Part shown: positions 32,181 to 43,381 of the stretch, piece by piece
Layout of the letters: each line of letters starts with the position of its first letter
How positions within the stretch are numbered: the first letter of the stretch is position 1
From: Neoconidiobolus thromboides FSU 785
Lineage: Eukaryota; Entomophthoromycota; Entomophthoromycetes; Entomophthorales; Neoconidiobolaceae
Assembly: GCA_025603075.1 (NCBI GenBank)
Contig: MU626271.1
Location: 62,001 to 126,000, forward strand
DNA length: 64,000 nt
Reading direction: 5' to 3'
Made by a program: the position numbers and the translations under genes
Notes under the pieces: model-generated
The model's database searches: none
The model's input: only the letters and a program-made list of their open reading frames with translations
Told to the model about the DNA's origin: nothing

Positions 32181-33162
32181 GATTGACTTATTATTTATAA
32201 TCGTATTCTTAATTACTTTAATTTATCCAGATATATTAAGGATTTAAAATTGTTTGTAATGTTGGGAGAGTTCACCTCCTTATTACTTTAAATAATATTT
32301 TAACTGGCTAAACATTAAATGAGTAACAATAAAAAGGTTATTAAATCAGATACCATAACAGAAGTTGTTTTTATTTTTTATTTTGTTTTTATTTTGTTAA
32401 TTTATAAGTCTGTTTAGATCCAAGTATTGAATTTTTAGTTTGATTTAGATTTAATTAAGTATAATTTCATACTTTTAAAATTAAACGTAAAGCCTTCTTT
32501 TATAATATTTGACATTATTTTTTAGTATTCGGGAAATAAATGAACCTTGGGTATAGAAACCCATATTGCAGTTACTGTAACTTTTTGCGACTTTTCTAGT
32601 GGTGATTTTATAAATATAAGTTGTTTTTATAATTAAAATCCAATTGGTATATTTGGGCTGAATTTTAACGTTATTTTTCTCTTAAATGAGCCGTTAAACA
32701 TATCGTAAAAGAGCTACAGCAGTTTTATATCTACTTTTTATCAATATAATTTTACAACTATTGCAATTCTTTCCAAAAATTGACTGGCAGTACTTTTACA
32801 GTTAAACAAACAATTTGATATCTTTAAGTCTAATTTTATGTTTTATCAAAGTAAAAAATTACTCGTAAAGACAGTTAAATATTTCGCGAAAGAACTACAA
32901 TAGCCGTTAAACTTTGTTAAATCAATTCCTTGAGGAATTCTCAAAGATTTGCTTATAAATAAATCATTATAAAAAAGAAACTAAAAATTATTTTTAATGA
33001 CTTAAGCGTTTACTACATAGTAACACACCTAGAATTCACAAAGTGATTTGGATTTTCTGAATCTTTTGGTTTTCTATTAGTACTTAAAAACATTAAAGGA
33101 TAATTATTTTAACAAAAAATCATTTATTTTATAATGAATGAAAAAAATAAAGACAATAAAAG

Positions 33163-33271
33163 ATATGGGGATGTATTTTTTTGTTTAAGAATTTTACTAA
33201 CAATCTTTCTGCTCAGATAGCACTTATTAAAAAATGAAAAAAGTGATAAAATAAAAAAAGCATCCCCATAT
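33163..33271 (+). repeat. MITE-like element copy, orientation A (first of tandem pair)
   Basis: ATATGGGGATGTATTTTTTT left end, AATTTTACTAACAATCTTTC, right end GCATCCCCATAT. Confidence 0.87.
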
Positions 33272-33275
33272 TACA

Positions 33276-33381
33276 ATATAACGATGTATTTTTGTGTTTA
33301 AGAATTTTGCTAATAATTTTTCTGTTCAAATAGTGCTTAAAAGATGAAAAAAGTAATGAAGTTAAAAAAACATCCCCATAT
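33276..33381 (+). repeat. MITE-like element copy, orientation A (second of tandem pair)
   Basis: Left end diverged (ATATAACGATGTATTTTTGT), centre TTCAAATAGTGCTTAAAAGA, right end ACATCCCCATAT. It starts 4 bp after the preceding copy in the same orientation but differs from it at many positions, so it is not a recent tandem duplication. Confidence 0.85.
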
Positions 33382-33551
33382 CTTTATTAATAGTTACTAA
33401 GTGTAACTAAAGAAAGTTCAAAAAAAGCTTAAAAGTTTGAATCTTTATATATTAAATAACGATTTTATTCAGTATTGCAAGCCATTATAAAGAAACTATA
33501 ATAACCAAAGCATGTAACCAGTATTATCTTAAAAGCCTGTAATTTTATTCA

Positions 33552-33657
33552 AAATTGGAGCTGTTTTTTTTGGTTTCATTACTTTTTCCATTTTTCAAGC
33601 GCTATTTGAGTGGAAAGATTGTAGTAAAATTCTTAAACACAAAAATATATCCCCATT
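33552..33657 (-). repeat. MITE-like element copy, orientation B
   Basis: TTGGAGCTGTTTTTTTTGGT left end, TTCAAGCGCTATTTGAGTGG centre, right end TATCCCC. Both sides carry ATTG if the left G is counted into the duplication. Confidence 0.85.
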
Positions 33658-33996
33658 GTTGAAAGGGTCAAAACTTTCAATTGTTTTATTGGCGAATATA
33701 AATCACAATTAGCAAAAATAAATATAAGCCAAGAACTTGCAGTATCCTGTTCTTTTAGCTTATAGGTGGCAGCCTTATAATTATTAATGTGGATTCTTGA
33801 CTAAAACCTTGACTAGGCTAAAAAAATTCAATAAACATTATTTATGTACAAAATTTAACTTTTTATCGCTAATAATATAATATAATAGTTAATGAAACTT
33901 TATAGTATACAATAAAAAAACATGATTTTAAGTCTAAATCCAATTTAATTTGATGTAGTTCTAGTATACAATATTTTTGTTAAAAATAAGTATAAA

Positions 33997-34980
33997 TTAG
34001 CATATCTGTGGAAATAAGAAATCATAATAAAATATGTGATCAAGAATATTGAAGAGAGGCATTTTAGACTCTGAGCAATCAGGATCTTCTAAAGTATTAG
34101 TTTTACAAATAACTGTTTTACCATTGTCTAACCACACCTCATTGCTATAATGAGCAAAGCCAAGTATACGCAGAGGGGTATGTGGCACAGGATCTCTATT
34201 ATTAACAACACGAGCTACTGTTAATGGTTGAGCATTAAACCATTGAGCAAAACCCACATTTCCCACTCTGAATCCACCATAAGTATATAACTCCATTCTA
34301 CCCCAACTTAAATTAAAAGCATTTTTAAGTTCAATTGATGCTAAAGTAGCAATACCAGCACCTAAGGAATAGCCTGTAATAATAATTTTGTAGTTATCAC
34401 GTCCTCTTAATAAAGCTCCAAACTCATTTATAAATTTTGGTAATAATGCACCCAAGGAAATTTTTAAACCAGATTGTACGTAAACATTGTTGCCACCATT
34501 TCCAACTGAAAATGGTGTCAGTAAAAGATTACTACCGAAAATAAAGTTCTGTATGTTGCCACCGCCTTTAAATGATAAAATAATTTGTTTTTTGAATTCA
34601 TCTACAGCCAAAAACCCTCTACCCCCAGTAATAAAGTCTTCAAATATATGCTTAACTTGTATACCAGGGCCTAACACTTTACAGTGAGTACATGTCCAAC
34701 TTTTTAATGTAAGGCTAGAGCAATAGGCTGCGGCAGTAAACCTAGAAATTCTTTTGGCTTCAGCTGGGGTGCTGAATTTTAAATTTGAAAACATAAAGCT
34801 ACGGGGATTGATTGGGTTATCATGTAGAATGGTATTGTTTATTGATTTTAAGCCATTAATAAAAGCAGCCAAGTTTGGATCATTTGTAGTGTCAGGTAAA
34901 CGTTCATTGTTGCTGCTTTTTAATATAGCTTGGCTGATCAAACTTTGAACTAATAATATGAAGATAAGTAGTTTAAACAT
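33997..34980 (-). CDS. Secreted class-3 (fungal-type) lipase
   Basis: 327 aa, intronless. Residues 1-18 are a signal peptide (MFKLLIFILLVQSLISQA). The alpha/beta hydrolase core has the serine elbow GYSLG at 203-207 (Ser205), the probable acid Asp263 in NNRDPVPH, and His315 in NILDHIFYY. A pair of cysteines (CTHC) near residue 100 and terminal cysteines suggest disulfides. The family hydrolyses triacylglycerols outside the cell. A dead paralogue lies 1.8 kb downstream on the same strand. Confidence 0.9.
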   Translation of the reverse strand: MFKLLIFILLVQSLISQAILKSSNNERLPDTTNDPNLAAFINGLKSINNTILHDNPINPRSFMFSNLKFSTPAEAKRISRFTAAAYCSSLTLKSWTCTHCKVLGPGIQVKHIFEDFITGGRGFLAVDEFKKQIILSFKGGGNIQNFIFGSNLLLTPFSVGNGGNNVYVQSGLKISLGALLPKFINEFGALLRGRDNYKIIITGYSLGAGIATLASIELKNAFNLSWGRMELYTYGGFRVGNVGFAQWFNAQPLTVARVVNNRDPVPHTPLRILGFAHYSNEVWLDNGKTVICKTNTLEDPDCSESKMPLFNILDHIFYYDFLFPQIC

Positions 34981-35602
34981 TTAAATAAAAATTGTTTTTA
35001 TTTTTTATTTTTGACCATTCGGTCAATTTATATCAGCTTTACTACAATCCTTTTTTCTACTTTACCTGATATGTGTAAGTTCAAAGGCTTTGTTAAAGAC
35101 TATATTTTTTTAGTTTGGTTGAGATTTAAATCAACATTATTTCATTGTTAAGTTTAAATTAAGCAAAGAAGCCCTTATTCTATAGCTTTCTTAGCTTTAC
35201 AATTTTGTAGTACGTTTATTACAGCTCTATTAAGACCTGATTCATGATAGTTTTTAGAGCCCATTGTCTTTCTGGTTGGTTTTTAAATAATGAGTCTTTA
35301 AGCTTATCTTTTTTTTAGCTAAATTTTAGTCTCAAATGAATAATTAATTAAGTTGAAATAGAACTAAAAGAACTATAAATAGTCTCGGAAGAAAGTTGAA
35401 CCTTGGATATAGCTAAATCAAATGTGATCCCTACCTCCATACTATAAATCATTTTCTATCAAAATTGGTATTTGGATTTGTTCTTATCAATTTCCTAAAA
35501 ACTATGATACTTTCGTGTTAGGAAATGGATTCGATAAAAAGAATACCAAGAATTAATTCATTATAAGTAAAAATTTACTGTATTAAGGTAAATTATGTAT
35601 AA

Positions 35603-35709
35603 ATATAGGGATGTTTTTTTTTGCTTCATCACCTTTTCCATCTTCTAAGCACCATTTGGGCAAAAAAATTGTTGGTAAAACCCTTAAACACAAAGGTACA
35701 TCCTTATAT
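35603..35709 (-). repeat. MITE-like element copy, orientation B
   Basis: ATATAGGGATGTTTTTTTTT left end, TTCATCACCTTTTCCATCTT, CTTAAACACAAAGGTACATC, right end TTATAT. Confidence 0.82.
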
Positions 35710-36104
35710 GTTAAACTAAAGACATAGTTAAGATATCAAACCTGCAATTTCGATATCAGCTAGAACTATATCACTAGGATTAGCTAATAGTATTGAATTA
35801 GAAGGCTAGGGTAAGATATTTACAAACTGGTGATCAATTAAGTGAATGAGAAACTTTCTATTAAAGCAAATATAGTGATGGTTTATTTCTGGTATGTGAT
35901 GAGTATGAACTGGACACAGAAGGAATGCTTGAGTATTTTAACAAAGTAAATAGCTGATGTCATTCAAATAAAGTGATATATTGAGTTTTTTTACCAAGTT
36001 TAAGAGGAGCTTAATATTTAGTTAATAAAATCATAAGGTTCATAGGTAAACAACGCTTTAACCAATCTGCTGTATCATGGTGCACTTTTGTAAGTGGATT
36101 TTAG

Positions 36105-36210
36105 AATTTGGGGGTGTTTTTTTGGTTTCATTACTTTTTCATTCCTTAAGTGCTATTTGAGCGGAAAGATTATTAGTAAAACTCTTAGACACAAAAATAC
36201 ATCTCCATTT
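36105..36210 (-). repeat. MITE-like element copy, orientation B
   Basis: TTGGGGGTGTTTTTTTGGTT left end, GTGCTATTTGAGCGGAAAGA centre, right end CATCTCC. Flanked by ATTT on both sides. Confidence 0.84.
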
Positions 36211-36779
36211 ACTGTTTTTATTTGTAACAAAATTTAAGCAGAGATTTTATTTCAAGGTAGATGAGGTGTTCTATATAACAAGTAGCTTTTCTTTGAAGTT
36301 CTTGCGGAATACAATTTAAATAAATTCATTTTAATTAAAAATTTTAATCATTGGACTTATTCTCGCACATAAACTAAGGTATCGACTAGCATATTAAATA
36401 TAAGGTAGTAAATTAGTCTAAAATTGAAGTGAGAGGGGTACAAATATAAAGCTTTTTAAATGAAATATTATTATATAATCGTAGGAATCACCCAAATATC
36501 TGAATATGGGCTTAACATAACTTAAAGTTCAACTTTTTCTAAGTTTGATTTATTATAATGTAAAACAAGGCCAAGTATTTGTATCTGAAAGCAAGAAAAA
36601 TAATGAAATAAAAAATACATCTTCTAATTTAGCTTTTATTATTTATTTTAGCTACAGTAATTTTATTAACTTAAACCTAAGCAACTGGAAAAAAATTGAT
36701 TTTAACAACCGCTAAATTTGACTAAAATTTTCAAACAACCGTACTAAATCTCAATTATACCTTTCTAAACTAAATCACT

Positions 36780-37040
36780 TTTAAAATTTCTTTAAGGGAA
36801 TCTGCAGTGCTTTTCGTTTTGCTTAAATATTTCTTGTTTTGACAGCTTGCCCATTGTCCAACACTTGAATCATTTGTTTTATCACTTCATCTATTTCCTT
36901 TTGACTCTATCCTTTGTTTGATTTATCTAAAATGAACACTTTTCTAGCTTTGTAAAACAATGCACAGTACTCCATCGTTCTCTTTAAGTCATCTTCTATA
37001 ACCAGCCAATCCAAACTAGTACTATTTACTTTAAAAAACT
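36780..37040 (-). pseudogene. Unidentified coding-like fragment
   Basis: The minus-strand frame reads FKVNSTSLDWLVIEDDLKRT, then MEYCALFYKARKVFILDKSN, a TAG, and continues SQKEIDEVIKQMIQVLDNGQ before a second stop. Its codon pattern and charge suggest real former coding sequence. Two stops and no start argue for a relic. Family not recognised. Confidence 0.3.
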
Positions 37041-37092
37041 AAATTAAATTTAAAATTACATAAAAAACATGCTCCTGTTTATTTTTAATAAC

Positions 37093-39444
37093 TTAAAATG
37101 TGACTTTAGAAGCCACATCATTTTTTGTAAAATTTAGGTAAAACGAGTAATCATTGATATGTAAATTCAAGCCCACCGTAAGGTTAAGGCTAAGGTTTCC
37201 GCCAATTGCATCCCAAACTAAACTCCAAGAAGTACTTAAAAGGTGAATAGGTAAAGGTTGTGTAACTATAGATTGCTGAGGTTGAATAAAAATGGGCTTT
37301 AAACTAGTGGGGTTTAATTTAGGATCTTTACTTTCAAAATCTAATTTAATCTCTGCGGTGAGGTTCTCGTTGTGATAAGCCAAAGCATTCATCTTTGTTA
37401 TTTTGATAACTACATTATCGAATGGATTAATCAATTGCAAAGTTACTCCTCCACCAAAGATACTAAATTTACTACTCTTTAATAACTCTTTTGGTATTTT
37501 GGGTACTGCCATACTATAATTTAGTTGTGACAGTGCTGGTAAAAGCGCCTCTTTATCACTTGTATTCATATAGCCTAAGGAATCAACTAGCATATTTTCA
37601 CCTAAAGTAAAGGATTATTGCTATGTTATTATATTAAATAAACATTACTTACCATTGATATATTTTGACAAGAAATCCTGGGTAATTAAATCCTTTTTTT
37701 TATAACAATAACTAAATCTACAATCTGGTAACTGAAAATAGCCAATGGCAGTTAAATAGCTTTTGGCTTGAGTTTTCAACTGAAACTGGGTGATAATTAC
37801 TTTACCAACCTGTACATTTTGATAATAAATAAGCAATTGAACATCCCCCAGCTTCCCAGAAAACGTTGTAGGGTTTTCAATAATAACTTGAGACTTAAAT
37901 AAAATCTTATTAAAATCAGAGCCTACAACTTTCAAATCACTCAGCTTTGGTGGTGGGTCCTTCATCCCTTTCATACCTGGAAAATTCATACTGACATCTA
38001 ATTTAATGCCTGATAATTGTAAATCTCCAATATCAGTACGGACCACTGTATCCACTTGGCCTAAAACGTGCACCGTAGATTTATCTAAATATACCATCTC
38101 AGTAATGAACTTTTCAAATAAGTCTTTATTTTCCTCATTTACATTCAATGGGATATGATCAAAACTATTCAATACTTTAATATCTTTGCCATTTCTTATT
38201 GTTTTGGCCTGTGTAAACGGTACTTGAAGTTGTGCCATAAATTTTGAATTCTTATATAAATTTAAATTTTCTTTAATTTCGATGATGTCATAAGGAAAAT
38301 CAAAGGGAGAATCTATTTTTGCTGAAATATTGGATGCTAATATTGGCCTAAATGAGCTTTCATGTGTAAAATCAGTAGCCATAGTTAAAATATCGATATC
38401 TTTTACAAAGTCTTTAATGTCTGGATTGACATAATCTAATTCCACTTCATGCTTTAGTATAGCTGATTTTAGCCATACTATGCTAGGGTATAGATCGAGA
38501 CCTTTTATCAAAATTGGAATAGTATCTCCCCTTATAAACCTAGTTACAAACTCACTAACAACTTTCAAGTTTTTACTATCGCTTTGTCTTAATATTCTTC
38601 CATTTAAATTTAGTTCATTATCCCCAATAATCAATTTTAGATTATTTGCTATCACTTCGCTTATCATTATCCCTTTATAAAACATACCATATTTTACACT
38701 ACCAAGTTGCAACTCATTATTACTTGGGTTAAATAGATTTGTCTTCGCTTCAATTTTGATTCCACCTAATTCATGATTACCTGGTAAATTAATGCTTTTT
38801 ATTTGAATGCCTTTGAGCCCATCCATCCCCATCAACTCCATCTCTTGCTTCAAATAAATACCCTTTAGTCGCATCCAAAATGCATATATATCCAAATAAC
38901 CCTGTACTGTCCATTTCAGCTTCTTTTCCGTTATAAGGTCCATCGAAAATTGACTCAAAGCTTCTTGATCTTTAATAATGAATTTATCACTTATAAATAT
39001 TTCATTTTCTTTTGAACTGATATCCAACTTTGGTAAATTAATCAGCCCTATTTCTTTCCCATTATAATTTACAGTCATTTTACTAGGATATGTATACCCT
39101 TTTGCCCCAATTGGACTTAGTAATTTTCCATGGATATTTACCATAAAGCTTTGGTTTGTAGCTCTATAAATATTGGTGGTTATTATCTCCATTTTTGTTT
39201 TGTTTACTACCAGTTGCGCTACAAAGGGTGGTGTACTAATCAGCAACAAAATTACTAGCAACACAACTACTTCTATATATCTTAATAATATAAAGATTTG
39301 AGGAATCTCTTCTTCTTGTTTAATCTGCTCAGTGGCATTGTAATGTGTTGCATTTGAGCTGCTCAGTAATAGGGTGCTTTCATCTTCAAGTGGTTCGTTA
39401 CTATCCTCTACTTCGGTACTATTGTTTGTTGTTATATCTTTCAT
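37093..39444 (-). CDS. Fungal DUF3712 membrane-anchored protein, two exons
   Basis: Exons 39444-37653 and 37601-37093 (51-nt intron) give 766 aa. An acidic, Ser/Thr-rich cytoplasmic N-terminus (1-50) precedes one strong membrane segment (about residues 56-78, EVVVLLVILLLISTPPFVAQ). A long extracytosolic beta-rich part follows, with repeated LEA2/DUF3712-like units (for example NLFNPSNNELQLGSVKYGMF and IENPTTFSGKLGDVQLLIYY). In this family such units are thought to be lumenal or vacuolar and of unknown function. The start ATG at 39444 is the only one before the membrane segment. A CRE-like site lies 99 bp upstream. Confidence 0.8.
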
Positions 39445-39542
39445 TTAAATTAAATAAAAGTTTATCATTACTTCATTCGCTTGAATTTATATCTCAATAC
39501 TACCTTGTGCTTAGTTTAGTTTTGTGTTATAGAGGTAGAATA

Positions 39543-39550
39543 TGACGTCA
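39543..39550. promoter_or_regulatory. CRE-like palindrome TGACGTCA
   Basis: TGACGTCA, within TATGACGTCA, lies 99 bp upstream of the DUF3712 start. The same ten bases occur in the LDH/gephyrin divergent promoter (59691-59700). It is the consensus site of ATF/CREB bZIP factors (Atf1/Sko1 type). Confidence 0.5.
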
Positions 39551-39896
39551 AAGGTTTTTAAAAAAGTCATGAAGTTTGGACTCAACTTTGTAACTATTGG
39601 TTAAATTCCATAAAAGAAGAAAATTGACTCACTGTTAAGTTGAATTGTGATAGCTTCTATATTTGAAAAATAATATAATTTGACAAATATGAATAGTTTA
39701 TAAAAAACATGTAGTTACTGTTGTATGTGCTTAAATAGATTAAAGTAAATTTGGATTTGCATAAACAATATTTAAAGATATAAGAGAATAAAAAACAGAG
39801 CTATTTAGCCAACTGTTGGTCTCATCATATAAGATTTACCGCTAATTAGTAGAAGCACATACAACCTATTAGGCTATATTAAAAACACTCTTTATT

Positions 39897-40600
39897 TCAA
39901 TAAGTAACACTATCAAATTCTTCTCCATTATGCGTTCCACCCCTCAACGTATGGCGAACTGTAGAGGCAAATTTAGTAGGATCAGCACGCAAATCACGAG
40001 CAGCATCTTTATTGAGTGGGTCATCTGGGTTGGGTTCTAAAAACAGAAATTGCAGACCCACTATCACTGTATTTAAATTTAATACTGGTTTCCAATCTTC
40101 TCTTAGTACATTTAAACATACGTTGCCGCTCAAATCAATGTTTGGATGGTAGATCTAAATGCAAATTAAAGATTAATGAATTAGAATTTAAGTATATAAA
40201 GTGAGTTACCTTATTTAAGCATAATACCTTTGGTGGTTCATGGGGGTAGTTTGCGTTTATTTTGAAACTGAATTGAAACTTACCACATCTATAATAACCT
40301 GGAATAGGTTTAGTGTTTAAGAATTTAAAATAGACGATCAACTTACCATCATCTGGGGCGATAGTCAATTCAAAGTTCAATATGTCTTCTGGATTTGGGA
40401 AAGTCATCTCCATTGTTTTTGGTAGCTCTAAATCGCCCAAATCTAGCTTGGGATTAATAATGTATTACGAAGAGCTAATCAATAGCTATATGGACTTGTT
40501 TATTACCTTTTTGGACTCTTATAGTTGCAGCTGATGTTTTCGGCTTTCTATTATCACCGCCTGCTACCTTTTCTTTCTTCTTGTTCCATATATTAATCAT
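39897..40600 (-). CDS. UBC12: NEDD8-conjugating enzyme Ubc12, four exons
   Basis: Exons 40600-40507, 40442-40347, 40298-40210, 40154-39897 give 178 aa. The N-terminal extension [15 protein letters not shown] with basic residues is the E1-docking peptide typical of Ubc12. The UBC core shows [49 protein letters not shown] with the catalytic Cys, and [13 protein letters not shown]. Ubc12 transfers NEDD8/Rub1 to cullins. Length and intron-joined blocks agree with the family. Confidence 0.93.
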
Positions 40601-40981
40601 TATATGAAGTTAAATTAAGCAAGTGAAAATAATAATACTTGGTGTTAAAACTTTCCAGGCTTGCTGGAATGACCAATTAAATTTGAAGTTTTTGCTGCAC
40701 TAAAAACTCAAGCTGGATTTTGTAGTTTTGAAAACTTGAATGTAATTTATTAATAGTTTGGATAGCTATGAACTAAACAAGGAATGTGTGTTTTAATGGA
40801 TCAAATAAATATAAATTGGGTTATAACTATTATCAATTTTTATTTTTTTTGTAAATAGCTTTAATTTTATTTATAATGGTGCATAAGTAAAACATTATAA
40901 TATATAAACGATACTATATCTGTCATAAAATAAAAATGATAGCTATATATAAAATTAATATAATACTTCATTTTAAAAGGA

Positions 40982-41937
40982 TTATAAGACCAGGATCATC
41001 CAAGATATAAAAAAATAAAATAAAAATATAGGAAAAACAGCCAATGCTTTACGGTTTGGTAAGTTGACGGAAGACAAAAACCCGGTAGAAGCTAAAATTT
41101 AATTAATAAAATATTCTATTAACGTGCTATTGTCACATTGTATGATTATTACTATCTTTATACTATAATTGCAATAGCTAAATAAATAAACAACTTACCA
41201 TAAGTAGCCCAAGCGAACCCAATAATAGAAATAGCCAATCTTACAAACAGGTTACTAATAAACAAAGCCAAGATAGAAGCAATATTTAATGGAAACAAAC
41301 AATAACCAAGCACACAAACACTTTGTAAAAATGATCTAATTATTAAAAAAAATCAACAATTATAAATGCATAAGTAATTTAAAATCCTACACAGTGCCAC
41401 CCAGAAGTTTTGAATTAATGGTGACTATTGAGGCACCTATCCACACTATCACAAAAATCCCAGTAAACACAGTAGCTGACTGTTTGTCTGGAGCACCTAT
41501 GCTTAGACAACTAATTGAGAAATTAATTTAGATCTTTTGAAAATTGATAAATAACTACATTGCCAAACTTAAACAGAGTAATAATGGGCCCCAAAGATCC
41601 CCTATAGAAAAATGGTATCAGTATATTGAAATGTTAATATTATTTCCTTGTATTGAATTTTATAAAAAAAATCCTACATTCTTTCAATGAGTCATTTACT
41701 CTGTTTGGCATCAGGACCAACTGTATCTTTAACCATATGTTTGATAAATCTCTCAACTATGAATTGAAAAAATTATTAGCTTATAGTATTTAAGGCTATC
41801 TCAAAGTAGATTACTAAAGTCTCTTGAATGGACTCATCTAAAGTATCATACACTTTATTTGAATTGTTATCTGCCCCGATCCTTCCGTCTAATTGATTTG
41901 TTGGCTGGTATGATAAATTGTTTTCTAATGTATTCAT
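40982..41937 (-). CDS. YIPF6: Yip1-domain protein, YIPF6-like, six exons
   Basis: Exons 41937-41815, 41756-41678, 41601-41559, 41510-41391, 41335-41199, 41091-40982 give 203 aa. The motif order follows YIPF6: VYDTLDESIQETLLRDL, KEWDLWGPLLLCLSLAI, FVIVWIGASIVTINSKLLGG, VSFLQSVCVLGYCLFPL, and a final helix ending FYFFISWMILVL. About five membrane segments are predicted. Yip-family proteins work with Rab GTPases in Golgi/ER transport. The second exon's donor is the one at 41677-41676, because only that keeps EWDLWGP in frame. It is divergent from the FYV7-like gene (151 bp between starts). Confidence 0.87.
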
Positions 41938-42088
41938 TTTTATAAAGAATAGATAACAAAAAAAATTAAAAACTATTTAATGATTCATCAGATTTTAAGG
42001 AAATTTTATTGGTGGACCAAGAATCTTGGGAATTTGAAATTGACTTTAATTTTGAAGAGAATTTGAAAAACTATTTTTATCAAAAAAA

Positions 42089-43006
42089 ATGAAGCATTTA
42101 AACAAGACAAACAATAATTTTAATAATAATAGATACCAGGGGAAAAGTAATTATAGCAAGTCATGATAAAACCCATTCCTAAAGATTTTGATAGGAAAAC
42201 AACTCAAGCAGCGAATGATCCAGCATGCTAAAGTAAAAGATAACTTTGTAAAAAAAGTATTACTTAATAAAGAAGAAGAGGAGTATTTAAAAACACCCGA
42301 CTTTTATAAAGAGGTTCGATAGTTTCAAAATTATAGTTATTAGTATTGATATGATTAGGTTTTCGATGAAGTTGATAAGATGAAGCAATATGATTTAGTG
42401 GATGAGGAGATTGACAATGAGGACAAAAAGGTAATTTATTAGCTAAAAAAATGATTCCATCTGTTTTAAATGTTATTTAGAAAAATAAAGCTAACAAAAA
42501 GAAGGAAATCAATAAAAAAAGGTACTTCAAAGAAGTAAAACCAAACTTAAATTAATGAATTTTAGATCGAATATTGAAGAAGAGGAAAAAGAAGAGGAAG
42601 AACAAGAGCATGAAGAAGAGGAATACAATATAGAAAAAAATGAAAAAGAAACTAAACAACTAGAGTAAAGATTTTAAAAATACAAATAAAGATTAATTAA
42701 CCAAAAGTAGAAAACCAAGCATCAAAAAAAGCAAACCAAACCCATTCAAAAGGAGTTTAGAAGACTTAGAAGCACAAAAGAAAGAATTGGAAGCGATTAA
42801 ATTAGTAATATAATATTTAGTTATTTTACTGGTTTTTTAATTTGAATTAGCAAGAAAAATTAGAAAAAGAAAAAAAGAAAAAAGAAATCGAAGACAAGCT
42901 AAAGAAGCGTAAGAAACAAACCTATAAATTGAGCCGTAAAACAAAAAGAGGTCAACCCGTTTTAACTAATGTCTTGGATTCGATCTTGGATAAATTGAAA
43001 AAATAA
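42089..43006 (+). CDS. FYV7/CCDC59-like rRNA-processing protein, seven exons
   Basis: Exons 42089-42146, 42195-42313, 42359-42430, 42481-42521, 42566-42664, 42711-42804, 42851-43006 give 212 aa, frame kept throughout. The protein is almost entirely charged: a basic start (KQLKQRMIQHAKVKDNFVKK), a Glu/Lys middle, then SKPNPFKRSLEDL and a basic C-terminal helix ending KTKRGQPVLTNVLDSILDKL. The R-K-T-K-x-G-Q-P-x tail is typical of FYV7/CCDC59, a nucleolar small-subunit processome factor. The family call rests on the tail and overall layout, so it is moderate. The gene model is good because six introns all keep frame. Confidence 0.62.
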
Positions 43007-43381
43007 GTTATAGAATATTAAATTGAGATATTTATAGATATAAATTAGATTAAATGTTTATTATTGTACTTTATGCTAACTATTGAATAATTTTTCATGG
43101 GTCATCCTATTAAATAGCTAAGTTTATAAAATAACAACATAAAAGAAGCATTTTCAAATCATCTGTTATACATATTTAATATATTAAATATTAGAAAAAA
43201 ATTCAGTTTGCACCATCGATCGAGAACTTTTATCCAAAAATTTATTCAAATACTAGATAATACATTTCAATTGATATAATTGGCCTATTTTATGATCTTC
43301 ATATTATTATATCATTAAACTTCAAATTATTTGTTTTGTTTATCATAATATTTTTATCGATGTTTTAATATAGAACAAAAA
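43007..43381. other. Short convergent intergenic region
   Basis: AT-rich spacer between the stops of the FYV7-like gene and the SDR gene. Nothing recognised. Confidence 0.5.

Larger units (their letters stand above)
32181..33996. other. Intergenic region between the lipase copies
   Basis: No gene seen. It contains three MITE-like copies, two of them nearly back to back (33163-33271, 33276-33381). Confidence 0.6.
34981..36779. other. Intergenic region with two MITE copies and a coding relic
   Basis: MITE-like copies lie at 35603-35709 and 36105-36210. Between them, on the plus strand near 35868-35957, a frame reads SDGLFLVCDEYELDTEGM, which looks like protein, but it is closed by stops on both sides. 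A possible half-copy of the repeat (AATAATGAAATAAAAAATAC) lies near 36600. Confidence 0.45.
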
